Shown here in pieces: positions 1-10,261 of a DNA stretch of 64,000 nucleotides. Under the pieces are notes generated by a model, which was given only the letters and a program-made list of their open reading frames with translations, ran no database searches and was not told where the DNA came from. The stretch spans positions 248,001-312,000 of the forward strand of contig JARKIF010000040.1 in assembly GCA_029378245.1 (NCBI GenBank), written 5' to 3'. Made by a program: the position numbers and the translations under genes. The stretch's first letter is position 1, and each line of letters opens with the position of its first letter. The stretch comes from Roridomyces roridus. Its lineage: Eukaryota; Basidiomycota; Agaricomycetes; Agaricales; Mycenaceae.

Positions 1-2178
1 GTCGCTCATGCTGTGAGACATGAAGGCGACAGGCCTCCAGACTCCTTCTTGGAGCTGGCTGAGCACTGCTCCAACCGCTCCGTCCGACGCATCGGCCTCA
101 AGCCGATATTCCCCATCATCCGTTGGCAACGCCAACACAACATCCTCTGCGATCCGTTCCTTCAACTTGTTGATCGCTGTCTCCTGTTCCGGTCCCCAGG
201 ACCATGCAACCTTCCCTGTCAGCTTAGTGAGGGGCCTGGCAATGTCGGCAAAGCCGCGAACAAATCGCCGATAAAAGTTAACAAAGCCGAGGAACGCCTG
301 CACTTGCTTGATGTTCTTTGGCATCGGCCACTCCATGATCCCTTTGATTTTCACCGGGTCCATCCGCATGGAGTTGTGGGAAATAATAACCCCGAGGTAT
401 TCGATCTCCGTCTTCTCGAATTCACACTTCTCGGGTTTCAAGAATAATTTATTCTTCTCTAACGTCTCCAGGACATGTGACACAATCCATCTATGCTCCT
501 CCAGGGAGTCCGTGTAAATTAAAATGTCGTCTAGGTATACAATCACATGGCCCTCGTTGATGAGATCTCGAAGGATATCGTTCATCATCGTTTGGAACGT
601 GGCCGGTGAGTTGGTCAACCCAAAGAACATCACGAGCGGTTCGAACAATCCCCGATTGGTCCGAAAAGCCGCTTTCCATTTGTCTCCTTCTTTGATCCGC
701 ACGTTGTTGTAACCCCAACGTATGTCAAGTTTGGAGAAGAACCTAGCTCCTCGGAGTTTGTTAACTAGCTCCGAGATCAGAGGCAACGGGTACTTGTTCT
801 TCACCGTCATCTCGTTGAGCTTCCGGTAATCCTGTACCGGTCGAAGGGACCCGTCCTTCTTTTTAATAAAAAAGAACGCCGAAGCCATCGGCGACTTGGA
901 AGGTCTGATCCGTCCACTCTTGAGATTCTCTTCAAGAAACTCGTTCAGCTTTTCTTGTTCGCCTAACGAGAGTGGATAGATCTTGCAATCGACAGCCTTT
1001 GATCCGGGCTTTAATTCGATCGCATGATCCCAAGGCCGCTTTTCCGGCAATGAGTCAAAGGACTCTTTTGCGAAAACCTTGACGTACTCCCGGTATTGCT
1101 CCGGGATTTTGTCTTCCGTCAATTTTTCTTTTTCTGCCGAAGCCTGTTCGGCCATCTGCTGTGCCTGCGTTGCCTTGCTCCGCAGCTCCACAACAGGTGC
1201 AAAGTCGACCAACAGGATCGACTCGCCTTCTTCCACTGCTTCCTCCCGTGTGACACCTTTTCCGGCTTCCAGTCCGGTCATGCCACACTCAGCTGGACAT
1301 CGGCTGAACTTCATGGTCTGGTCCCGCCAGTTGATCTCCGGGTTGTGTTTAAACAACCAATCATACCCAATAAATACACGTGCTTTGCCTAAGCCTGTGA
1401 TCAGGAATTTTTGTCTTTCGACATGCGGGCCGATAGACATGATCATCTCCACGTAATGAGTGATCTTGCCTTTCGTGTTCTCGGTCCCGTCGGCATTCCT
1501 GGCCACAATCGGCATGTCGAGTTTTTTAAGCTCAAAGCCTTCGGCCTTGGCATAGTCCCTGTCCATGCACGTGGTGGTACACCCGTTGTCCAGCAACGCA
1601 CGAATGGAACGTGTTTTCCCCGTGTCCAGTGTTTCCAGCTGGACGGCCACCAACATCTCGTGGTGGACACGTTGCCGTTGGAACTCACGCAGCTCCTGAG
1701 CTAGGCGTTGTTCCGTCTCTCCCATAGCACGGCGTGCCAGCCATTGTGCGGCCTCTTTCTTCTTGAGACCAAACGGCACCCGTGTATGCTTAGGCGCTAC
1801 CTCCTCTTTCGAGGATTGAGCCTCCGCGGCATCGCCGCCCTTTTTCTTCTCACTATTTTTATCACTGGTTTGGGTTCCAGGGGCCTTTTTAAAAGCGCTC
1901 CAGCGCTTGTTCTCTTCATCCATGCGACGATTCTTTAAATTACGTTTCCGGTTCTGATTCTCCAAAATACATATTTTTTGTGGCTTTTGTACTTCGCCTA
2001 CAAGAAATTCTTGTATACTACGTTGTAGGCTAGTTTTTTCTATATAATTTACAGGTACGCTATTCTGCACATTGTTCGTGCTGTCCGTAACCGCCTCTAG
2101 CGGTGTAAACTGTCCATGGATAATAGATACTGGAGGGCACGCCGGTTTGGCCTTGACCGGGCGCCCTAGCAAAAACCC
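1..2178 (-). CDS. pol: Pol polyprotein (protease, reverse transcriptase, start of RNase H), partial
   Basis: The frame is open from the gag overlap (about 2178) to position 1 and continues outside the window. A basic linker is followed by a retropepsin-like segment near 1570-1610 with ALLDNG instead of the usual D-S/T-G. The RT follows: a fingers/palm start near 960-800 (RPVQDYRKLNEMT), the LDIRWGYNN palm motif near 700-735 and the catalytic YLDD at 526-537. The connection domain carries FLGFVNFYRRF, and the RNase H entry ADASDGAVGAVLSQ lies near 60-105, whose first Asp is the expected metal ligand. Protease cleaves Gag-Pol, and RT/RNase H copy element RNA. Integrase and any chromodomain lie outside the window. 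No ATG is needed if translation enters by -1 frameshift from Gag. The DNG protease site is unusual and could mean altered or lost protease activity. Confidence 0.88.
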
Positions 2179-2345
2179 TTCTCACGGAGGATGGCGGCCA
2201 ACGCCTGCAGATCCTCCTGAGAATAGTCATCGGTCTTGATCGACCGGATATTGAACTTCTTCTTGGGAGGCTCCGGGCACTCCCGCTTCATGTGGCCCTC
2301 CTTGCCACAGTTGTAACATTTGAACACGGCCTGCCGCGTTTTTCT
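2166..2345 (-). CDS. gag: Gag C-terminus with CCHC zinc knuckle, partial
   Basis: The C-terminal 60 or so residues of a nucleocapsid-type Gag. The zinc knuckle CYNCGKEGHMKREC (C-X2-C-X4-H-X4-C) lies at about 2280-2320 and would bind element RNA. It is followed by a Lys/Pro-rich tail and the stop TAG at 2166-2168. The upstream part of Gag (capsid) is missing because sequence identity with a retroelement ends near 2340. The frame is -1/+2 offset from Pol, with only a few codons of overlap. Confidence 0.8.
   Translation of the reverse strand, partial: RKTRQAVFKCYNCGKEGHMKRECPEPPKKKFNIRSIKTDDYSQEDLQALAAILREKGFC
2172..2178 (-). promoter_or_regulatory. -1 ribosomal frameshift slippery heptamer GGGTTTT at the gag/pol overlap
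   Basis: On the minus strand the Gag frame reads AAG GGT TTT TGC TAG. GGGTTTT fits the X XXY YYZ rule, and slipping by -1 gives GGG TTT TTG CTA, which is exactly the Pol frame, open from there to the window edge. The Gag stop is two codons downstream. A stimulatory downstream structure was not evaluated. Confidence 0.6.
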
Positions 2346-4357
2346 CTCACCAGCTACCCAGATTATGAGATTACCATTGATGAAATTCCATCACCATCTC
2401 CTGAAGTCCCAGCTGTATCATGGATGATTGAAACTTCGACGGACCCAAAGGTTTTGGCACTGTGTGCTGAAATCACTTCGCAGCTCCAGTGGCCGTCTCA
2501 GGTGACGAACCTTCCCTCTCTGATGGGGCGATTCCGAGAGAAATTCCTGCAGTGTTTTGATTATCATGAGCTTCTCAGCAATGATCTTCATATTACTGCA
2601 ATACATGATGGGATGGAAGATATTGCAGTCCAATTTGGACGTGCCTATTGCACACTACGTGCCACAGACCCATTGGTGGAAATATTTCAACACTGGGACA
2701 GAATTTCGCATGGGCAACAGATCATGGATCATCACCGCCGGGTCTACACAGTACTGCAAATTGTAAGGGCCTCGGCAAAGCCTATAGATTTGCCCCTCGC
2801 GCCCTCTGATGGAGAAGAACTCAAATGGCTGATGCATGTTATTCCATCCCTAAAGTTCACAGCATATTCCCCAGTTATTGAGGTTTTTCTTCTTAGGGTG
2901 GAACAGCAGACAACAATGGCAAAAGTGGATTCCTCCTTTTTTGCTGCTTACTTGTTTTGCCTCAACTTTTTACTTTCTGATGGTACTTTCAAGGTTGGCA
3001 CAGTGTGGATGGACAAAAGGTATGCACTGCAGTTGATTCTTCAAAAACAATAAATGAACTCTTCTCCAGGGACTTTGCAGAACCTGCATTCTGGCAGATT
3101 CTCAGAAATTTAACCAAAAAGATGCAACAAGACAACCTCCAGATACAACTTGTGACATCAATTTTAAATCAAATAGCACAGGTTGCCAAAGATCTGCAAA
3201 GCACCTTCCCTATCTGGGAGCAGACCAATGCCAATATACTATTTGAGTTCTGCGGAACTCTTGCATCTCATCAATCAAGTTCAATGGATAGTATCTACAC
3301 AACAATGATGCTCATACCCATTGTAAAGGCTGCACCTGATGTGGAAGTGAAGCCGCATTATACCAATTGGGTATTGCAAGCACTAGATCAGATTCCTGAC
3401 CACCAGGACAGACATGTCCCTTTGTTTTCACTAGTTCTGCGCCTCTTGCGTGCTCTGCTCTGCTGTACAGACTGGTTCAATAAGAAGATTGCAGTTGAAT
3501 CACTTCAAACCATCATGAAACAACTTTCATTGGAAAGAGATGTTGGCTTCACCGGTTCATCCACAATTTATGCATTCATTCTTGGGATAAGCCAGCAATC
3601 ATGGTTCAAAGATGAAGATGTTCAGTCACTCATGTTGAGTTTAGATCTATGGACCTGGCTTGGAGCAATATCGAAGGATGATATATCTGTGTGCAGTGAC
3701 TATATCAGGATTGGGAGGAATCTAGCCAATATACCACATTGGCATTCATCCATGCAATCAGAACTTAGTACATGGTGGTTCACAACCACATGGGGTCTCG
3801 ATGAAGCAGTATTACCTGACTTTTGTTCAACCCTCTCAGATGTGTGGGGGTTGGATCCGGAAAACAAACTCCAAGAGCCCGCTTTGAGCAGCAACCAGAA
3901 GCCCAAAGACTTGGCTGCCACATTTCTTTGCTCAATTTGGGATGTTTTTGACTTCACAAATCCACATGCCCTCAATCAGCTGGTTCTGTCAACAATTTGG
4001 GCTGCTATTGCCAACGATAATCCTGCCAACCAAGTGACAGAAAATGAGCGGGCAGAACTTGCATCTATGATGGTAGATGCTATTTTGCATGCCGCAAAGA
4101 AAGTGTCTGCATTGCCAGCGCTGGGCACAGCGAATCAATCTGGAAGGGAGGATTATAGGGGTGAAGGAGACTTTGAGAAGCTCTCACTTATTCTTGAAAG
4201 CTTAGCGAGGACAATCAAGGGGGAAATTAAAGAATACCAAGGTGATAACACCTGGGAAGGGGTCTGGCACCAATTCAAAGTCAGACTGATATTCTGGAAC
4301 CTGTTGCCGGGGATGGGGGAGCAGCTGCCAGGCGAACTCCAGGTCACCTCAAGTTGA
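2340..4357 (+). CDS. 5'-truncated agaricomycete protein resembling the C-terminal half of DUF6535-type proteins
   Basis: Two exons, about 2340-3019 and 3070-4357, joined by a 50 nt GT..AG intron (phase 2). The joined product is about 650 residues. It contains the pattern WMIETSTDPKVLALCAEI followed by LQWPS and an F..CFD segment. I recognise this as the helical repeat-like region that follows the membrane domain in DUF6535 proteins of Rhizoctonia and relatives (function unknown). The N-terminal membrane part that normally precedes it is absent, because the coding frame runs directly into antisense gag sequence at about 2335-2345; any ATG upstream lies in retroelement DNA. The base composition is visibly more AT-rich than in neighbouring genes. 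It is probably a gene fragment. Family naming is moderately sure, truncation is surer. Confidence 0.55.
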
Positions 4358-4390
4358 GCCCAGGGTCCATGAGGTGTGGAGATGCATTTA

Positions 4391-4621
4391 CTGTACCATT
4401 TCGATCAATTCGAATGGTCACAAGTCACAAGCCCCATTTCATACGGAATTTTTCGTATGTCACAGGGTCACTGAGGCGATTTTGGCTCTGCCGAGGTGTG
4501 CCGGTGATAGCCGAGCTTAACCGACGGATCAAATTGCCTTTTTGGGCTCGGCTACGAATGGTTCCATTCGTATGAAAAGTCACAGCCCAAAGTGCCATTC
4601 GAATTGATCGAAATGGTACAG
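4391..4621. mobile_element. 231 bp MITE with 27 bp perfect terminal inverted repeats and TA target duplication
   Basis: Positions 4391-4417 and 4595-4621 are perfect reverse complements (starting CTGTACCATTTCGATC). The dinucleotide TA flanks both ends (4389-4390 and 4622-4623), the signature of Tc1/mariner-type transposition. The interior is itself partly self-complementary (CGTATG segments near 4455 and 4570) and non-coding. It lies just downstream of the truncated gene. Confidence 0.88.
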
Positions 4622-4875
4622 TACTATGTCATGTGGCACGTATATTGCATTTGACTTATTACTATCCCGGCGAGACATAAGTACTCCTTATTTCTGTCTG
4701 TTTCTAATCATGTACAATTTAAATATGTATGACCCCTGAATGAAGTTGAACCGTGTAAACACATCAAACCCAACCATATTTTGTGGACAACCAGGAGACA
4801 GCCGACAGGTAGCAGCCGTTCCTTGTTATGAATTGAGATACCAAAGTCCAACCGACAGCGAAGCCAAACTACACA
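4622..4875. other. intergenic, nothing recognised
   Basis: AT-rich spacer between the MITE and the 3' end of the minus-strand P450. No ORF, repeat or RNA gene could be supported. Confidence 0.5.
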
Positions 4876-6572
4876 TCAATATCCCTCGGCTGTGTAAGCC
4901 CTAACAACAAGCGGAAGCCCCGAAACCTGGCTCCCATCCACGCCAACCACAGCCGGCCGATGTGTGATCATCAACGCTTGTGGAACAATTCGTTCCTTTG
5001 GAATGGCTGGAGTAAATTTGAATGCACGGATGAGTGCGAAGAGGACGGCTTTGATCCTGCGTAACGAAATCAGCCGGGAACGCGGATAAAGGAGACGTGC
5101 CTACTCGAGCAGCGCGAATCGGTACCCGATACAGTTGTGTGGTCCCCCGAAGAAAGACAGGATGTGTGCGTACACACCGGGGATGGCGTTGATTTATTCG
5201 GGCGGATCGTCCCAGCGTTCAGGGCTGTGATCCGAGTCAATTGTGTTGTATGAAGCAAAGGAAGAGGGGACACCCACAAGAACTCGAGCGCATTGTCACC
5301 CCAGATCTCCGGGTCAGTGTTCACAGCGTAGATCGGTACATGGATGATTTGGCCCTTGGGAACCCTAATATGCCGGGGCTAAGCAATTCAACGGACCACG
5401 AAAAGGAGGGAGAGACTCACAGAAGACTCTGATGCTCCCTCCCACGCGGATCGACGTACGGCGCGGCAAGCGGGAGGACGTCGTCCTGCATAGCCATGCG
5501 CTGGTTGTACATAACCGATGGGTACAATCGTAACGTCTCTCGCACTATTGGAAATCACTCAGCCTGTGCGTTCTAAATATGATGGCAGTGAAATGAACGA
5601 CGCACCAACACATTCGAGGTAAGGCAGCGCGTTGAGATCGTCCATTGTCGGATTTTCGGTCGAATGCCCGAGGAGATCTGATCTGAGCTTGTTCTGTACG
5701 CAGGGATTCAAGGACAAGGCGTACAACGCCCAGCAAAGTACTGTGCTGGTGGTTTCCTGCCCCGCGAGGAGGAATGTGGGTATCTCTGCGGATGGAATGA
5801 ATTTTAGTAGTCTCGGAGAGGAGAGGAGAAGAGAGGAACGAACGAGCAGCCATATCGATGACGCCCTTGGGTTGATAGGCGACTTGACTGTTCCATACCT
5901 CGCGGAGCTGGTGGGTGTCAGGATATCGGGCACTGAGGAGACTAGGGAAAAGGAGGAACCTGGGCGGCCCTCTCGATAAAGACCTCCGTCAAGTCTCGGA
6001 TTTGTGTCGCTGAAAACGCCGTATTCTGCATGTCACATGGATTAGTGTGCTTGGATGGCCTATCTTGAACATGGGTGGCTCACCATAATCTGCCGCTGGC
6101 GTCTGTGTTCCTCGCCTTCGATAGCGAGTAGCCCATTCCCCAGAAGGTCTCGCGCATAGTTGAGACTGGACGGTGGCTTCTGGTAAATGGCACTACTGGT
6201 CACAATGTGTGCTACTGCCTTGACATCTGAAGTGTGTAGTTCCACTCTCTGTGATACCCGTCAGAGAAATTCTAACTCGATGCAGGCAACTGAATGCATA
6301 CGGCGAAAAGACTGCGAAATAGGAAATTCCGCCCGTATTGGCTGCGCCATTGGGATGGAAGCGAAGAATCGCGCTGGTAAAGCTTAGTCGGGATACGAGC
6401 ACGAGGGACTCGCAGCTCTCACCAGCATATCCTTGAAGTTGCCAAAAATCAAACTGGACGAGGGAGGACCTGGCAAGAGGCGCAGAGGAGAGGTCCATTC
6501 GCGCCAGACGTGGCGGAGTGCCAGCAGGACGGGGTACGAGAGGAGGAGGATTAGTGTCGCAGTTAGCAGCAT
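4876..6572 (-). pseudogene. cytochrome P450, internally deleted and carrying a nonsense codon
   Basis: Ten inferred exons with GT..AG introns: 6572-6423, 6373-6302, 6248-6084, 6025-5960, 5907-5844, 5785-5606, 5544-5421, 5364-5278, 5224-5105, 5056-4876. Seen in order are an N-terminal membrane anchor with the proline hinge LLPGPP, the helix C motif HRRQR, the I-helix oxygen-activation motif AGQETT, the K-helix ETLR, the PERW motif and the heme loop [14 protein letters not shown] with its Cys ligand. P450s are heme monooxygenases of the ER membrane; the substrate is unknown. The product would be about 402 residues against a usual 520-560. Helices D to H are missing between MAA and IPTF, where only a normal 58 nt intron remains. 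A TAA at 5194-5196 interrupts the frame just before the heme loop. Both defects argue for a pseudogene. Confidence 0.82.
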
Positions 6573-7138
6573 GGTACGGTTCCTGACTCTGCGGGGGTCT
6601 TTTTCGAGCTTTAAGAATGTTGCGGGGTGCCGGCACTGTTGATCGGGTTCGGTTGTACGGTCCCTCCCCTGTTAGTACGCGGCGTACCGAGGCGTGCCGA
6701 TTGAAACCAGTGGCCGGGATGCACGGGAGGCGTATACGATGGTCCTAGTCTTGGTGGAAATTCAGTGGGCGACTCGAGGCAATCGGAGTCTAGTCGTAGT
6801 AGTAGACAGAACGGTCCGAGTGACTCTGACTACGTACTAGTAGCAGATCTAGGGTCCAGACCGAAGTGACCAAAATGAGAGAACGAGATCATGATGTGAA
6901 CATGTGCAAGCACACCGGATCAACTTTCTTCTCTGTCATGAGCTTGCTCCCCGCTCCCACCGACAGCGCCCACCCCGCTATGCCACTGCACTCCAGTGTT
7001 AAGTATAGGGCACAGAATGGTTGGCCACATCCAAGTCTCTGATCAACGTGTTTCCCGATCCGCATCACAAGCGGCCGTTCCCCATCGCCGTCATTCATTC
7101 ATTCCGCTCTCTCTCTCTCTCTCCTTTCGACCTCCACC
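6573..7138. promoter_or_regulatory. shared upstream region of the divergent P450 relic and cytochrome b5 gene
   Basis: Non-coding. The last 40 bases before the cytochrome b5 ATG hold a (CT)n pyrimidine tract typical of fungal leaders, and the start context is CCACCATG. No clear TATA box was identified. Confidence 0.4.
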
Positions 7139-8489
7139 ATGTCCGACCTACCCACGTACTCTGCAGCCACCGTCGCCACACACAACTCGTTCACCGACTG
7201 CTGGGTCTCGCACAAGGGCAAGGTGTACGACATCACACGTTTCATCTACGAGCACCCTGGCGGCGATAGCGTGCTCATACAGTTTGCCGCCGGGCAGGAC
7301 GTTGAGGAGCTCATGGCGGGGAGGGATGGTGGGCCCCATGATCATTCGGAGGCCGCGTACGCCGAGTTGGACCGTTACGTTGTGGGGACTTTGGAGGCTG
7401 AAGCTGGTGCGTTTCGATGCATCCCATCCAAGCAAGATTCACTCATTCACTCAGACACGGAGCTCGACGTCCAGTTGATGAAATCTACACTGCGGGATCT
7501 ACAAACGACTGCGAGCGATCTTTTTGCGGAAGCATCTAAGCTCAGCACCTTTGGCGAGCAAGGCGCGCAGCTCCGGGAGACGTCAGAATCTGCCAAGACG
7601 GTGCGTATACCAACCCTTCCCGGTTATATCTCATTCAAGCATCTACAGCTCTTCCGTCAAGCCGTAACCGAATCGCACAAAGAGGCACTCGCCGTCTTGA
7701 ATTCTCACCCCGAAGCCCTCAAATCTTCCTCCCAAAAGATGCGCACCCGTCTAGCCTCTGTGCGCAACGCCCTCCTTCGCTTCACTGGCCAAGTCTCCGT
7801 CTGGGGCGAAAGCATAACAGTCGATAAAGAGTCGCTCATTACGACTCGCCGATATCATATGCGGAAACTCGCCTCCTCCAGCGGTGGCTCGGGACTCGAG
7901 ACAGCGCTCTATGCCGCCATTGCTGCGACGATCGCTGGTATCGCTGGTGTGGTGGCAGGTGTGAGTCCCTTGGCGGGTGCTGTCCCTCCCAACGGTGTTG
8001 CGGGGATGTCTGTACCGGTGCGTCGTTCGTCTTGCATTAGAGTTTTGAACGAACGTAACGAAATTGGTTTCAGGTCGCCGGCTCGATACTCGTTGCCGTG
8101 GAATTCGTCTCCCTAGGCGGCGTCCTTTCTTCCAAGAGCAGTATGTTCCCTCTTCCCCATCCTCAGTATGCGTATATCATATTTCAAACTCACCATTCAA
8201 TCACAGAACTCGCGAAGGAGCGCACAGCGCGAGAAAACGAGATCGCCTCCATCCAATCCGAAATCACCTCCGCCTCATCCATCCGTGGAGCGCTCGAGGC
8301 AGAGACGCAGAGCGCGTTGGCAAAGGTCGCGGTATTGCAGAAGGTGTGGGCCTCTGTGGGGCGCGATGCGGTGAGTTTTCATTTACCCCTTTACTCCTTT
8401 CCAGTGAACATGGAATACTGACGCCGCGTGTGTAGGCTACCCCGGAGAATGTAGGTGTGTATATGAGGGAGTACGTTGCGAGTGTTTGA
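7139..8489 (+). CDS. cytochrome b5-like heme-binding domain protein with helical C-terminus
   Basis: Six exons fit: 7139-7406, 7455-7600, 7649-8017, 8074-8140, 8207-8370, 8436-8489. The first two introns (48 nt each) keep the frame and could be retained. Residues 1-90 form a cytochrome b5 domain. HPGG (first heme His) and the H-D-H-S-E region (second His) match the b5 fold as found at the N-terminus of fatty acid hydroxylases and nitrate reductases. The rest is not an enzyme domain I recognise: a helical middle, an Ala/Gly-rich hydrophobic stretch and a following segment that could be membrane helices, then a charged coiled-coil-like segment (AKERTARENEIASIQSEI). It may be a membrane-anchored electron carrier. 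The start has a good Kozak context and the final exon ends in TGA. Confidence 0.8.
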
Positions 8490-8713
8490 GGGGTGGTGGA
8501 TAGTCGAGTAAACTTATTTCCTACATCAATCTCAGAGTGCGTGTCCAGCAACATGATAATGAACAGAAGGCCGCCCGACTTTTGTATCTGACTTCCGCAA
8601 CTGACGGACGTCACCGACGGTATACGATGGCATTATTGCACTCCAATTCCACGAAATACTAATGCCAACGGGGAGTTCGCCCAGCTCGATATGATATCGG
8701 AGTACACAGAGAA
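8490..8713. other. convergent 3' intergenic spacer
   Basis: Short region between the 3' ends of the cytochrome b5 gene and the F-box gene; nothing else seen. Confidence 0.4.
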
Positions 8714-10261
8714 TCACTGAAAGCTATCCGTAATGAGCGGCCGGAAGTACGTCCGACTCGACAACTCAATGAACAACCCATCCTTCTCGAGCTCCGCCAA
8801 CTGCTCCGAAACATCCACATTATACGTCGAATCAACGATCTGTGCCTTGAGCTTCCTCTCCCTCCCGCCCTGTACAGAGACCGAACGCCACTCCCGCGTA
8901 AAACCATGTATGAACTCGGGGATCAACGGCATCGTCGACGTCGTCCAGCCTGGGAGGAGGACGCCATTCAAGTCGCCGACATTCAGTACCGAGAGGTGCG
9001 GTACTTTTTGAAGGATATCAAGGACGCTGTTGGCGTGCAACGAGGGCGTGTGGAGGCGTAGCTTCTGGAGGGTATGCATACAACCCGAGCGTGCGATGAG
9101 TGCGAGGATGGTGGCGGCGTCGGCGGTGTGGTATGTTGTGAGACTTTGGAGGGAGGGTGTCGAGAGGTTGTCGAGGAGGGAGGGAAGGCGTTTGGGCCGA
9201 CCACTCCCAGTTGATCTGTCCGGGGGCGCAGAGCTCGGAGAAATGGTCTCAATTTGCAGGAGGAGGGAACGGAGATGCGGGAGAGTGATTGTCAAGGACG
9301 AGTTTGGGGCGGTGTCGAAGTCCCGGCTGGAGAATTCCAACCTGCAATCGACAATGTTGGATAATTTCTCGAGGACGCGCAATACTTCGGTGTCCGTCGT
9401 GAATGTCGTCGAGAGCCGTGTGAGCTGAGCCCACGGGAGTGTGAACGGACTGGGCAAGAGGTTGTCGTTGTTCCAGAACGACGCACATAGCGCCGTCAAT
9501 TTCGGAGCTATCGCGAACGTGTTCCAAAAATCCGGATCGACACGCAAGTCCAAATCATCCTCCAAATCCTCCAGATCGAGGACGTCCAACGACATGGTGA
9601 GTGTCGTGAGTGAGGAAAACCGATCGCGGACGGTCGCCAGTCGGAGGAAGAGGGGCAGCTTCAAATACAGATCCACATTCTGCCACCGCTCGACGTGCGC
9701 CAACGCACTGTCCAACACGCGATGCGAGCGAACCTCGTCCTGCTCGCAGTATATCTTGACGGTCAGAGGCATATTCCTCGACCGTTGATGCAGGAGATCG
9801 ACCATCCGCACGGCACCTTCCTCGCCTAGTCTGTCGAGGTCAAGAAACACCAACGTCCACAACGACGTCGTCGCTAGGGCGATATCGGCCCAACGCCGGC
9901 ACACGCGCGGAAGCACCCAAGGCGCGAGATCCGACATGGGCGCCGCGACCTCTGAGATGTCGTTGAAATGAAACGTCGATTCGACTGCGAAGGAGAAGAT
10001 GTGGGAGAGGATCTCGGGAGGGCAGCGTCGGATGGGGCAGAGGATTCTGCGGTGTGTCTCGACAGAGGCAAGAAGGTCCGCTTGTCGTCGGCGGAGGAGC
10101 GTGAGAGGTTCCTCGAGCAGCGCTAGTTGGGACTCGAGCTGTTGGATGTGCGCCCGGGTGAGCGCGGATTCGGTCTTGTCCGGGGCATCGTTCGAAGCCA
10201 CGAGTGGCGCGAGCTGGGTCGGAGGCCTGGGAAGATCGGGGAATGCGAAGGTAAGTGGCAT
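8714..10261 (-). CDS. F-box-like protein, 515 aa, intronless
   Basis: A single open frame starting at an ATG. Residues about 35-70 form a coiled coil (QQLESQLALLEEPLTLLRRR). The F-box-like motif RRCPPEILSHIFSFA follows near residue 80, with the W-x-L-P-R-V-C-R-R-W segment that is standard in agaricomycete F-box proteins. The remainder is leucine-rich (about 350 residues), the presumed substrate-binding part. Proteins of this type are thought to serve as adaptors of SCF ubiquitin ligases through Skp1. No defects are visible. It is the only intronless member of the F-box loci in this window. The substrate is unknown. Confidence 0.85.
   Translation of the reverse strand: MPLTFAFPDLPRPPTQLAPLVASNDAPDKTESALTRAHIQQLESQLALLEEPLTLLRRRQADLLASVETHRRILCPIRRCPPEILSHIFSFAVESTFHFNDISEVAAPMSDLAPWVLPRVCRRWADIALATTSLWTLVFLDLDRLGEEGAVRMVDLLHQRSRNMPLTVKIYCEQDEVRSHRVLDSALAHVERWQNVDLYLKLPLFLRLATVRDRFSSLTTLTMSLDVLDLEDLEDDLDLRVDPDFWNTFAIAPKLTALCASFWNNDNLLPSPFTLPWAQLTRLSTTFTTDTEVLRVLEKLSNIVDCRLEFSSRDFDTAPNSSLTITLPHLRSLLLQIETISPSSAPPDRSTGSGRPKRLPSLLDNLSTPSLQSLTTYHTADAATILALIARSGCMHTLQKLRLHTPSLHANSVLDILQKVPHLSVLNVGDLNGVLLPGWTTSTMPLIPEFIHGFTREWRSVSVQGGRERKLKAQIVDSTYNVDVSEQLAELEKDGLFIELSSRTYFRPLITDSFQ

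Larger units (their letters stand above)
1..2345 (-). mobile_element. Ty3/gypsy LTR retrotransposon, Gag-Pol part, truncated at both window edge and junction
   Basis: A minus-strand retroelement fragment. In order it shows a CCHC zinc knuckle of Gag, a -1 overlapping Pol frame, an aspartic protease, reverse transcriptase and the beginning of RNase H, then the window ends. No LTR is visible at either end. The 5' side stops inside Gag at about 2340-2345, where the sequence changes abruptly to an unrelated host-type gene, so the element is a fragment joined by rearrangement or truncated insertion. The Pol frame has no stop over more than 2 kb, unlike the decayed copy at 47.4-50.1 kb, which suggests recent activity. 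Assignment to Ty3/gypsy rests on the domain order and RT motifs and on likeness to the chromodomain-bearing second copy. Confidence 0.9.
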
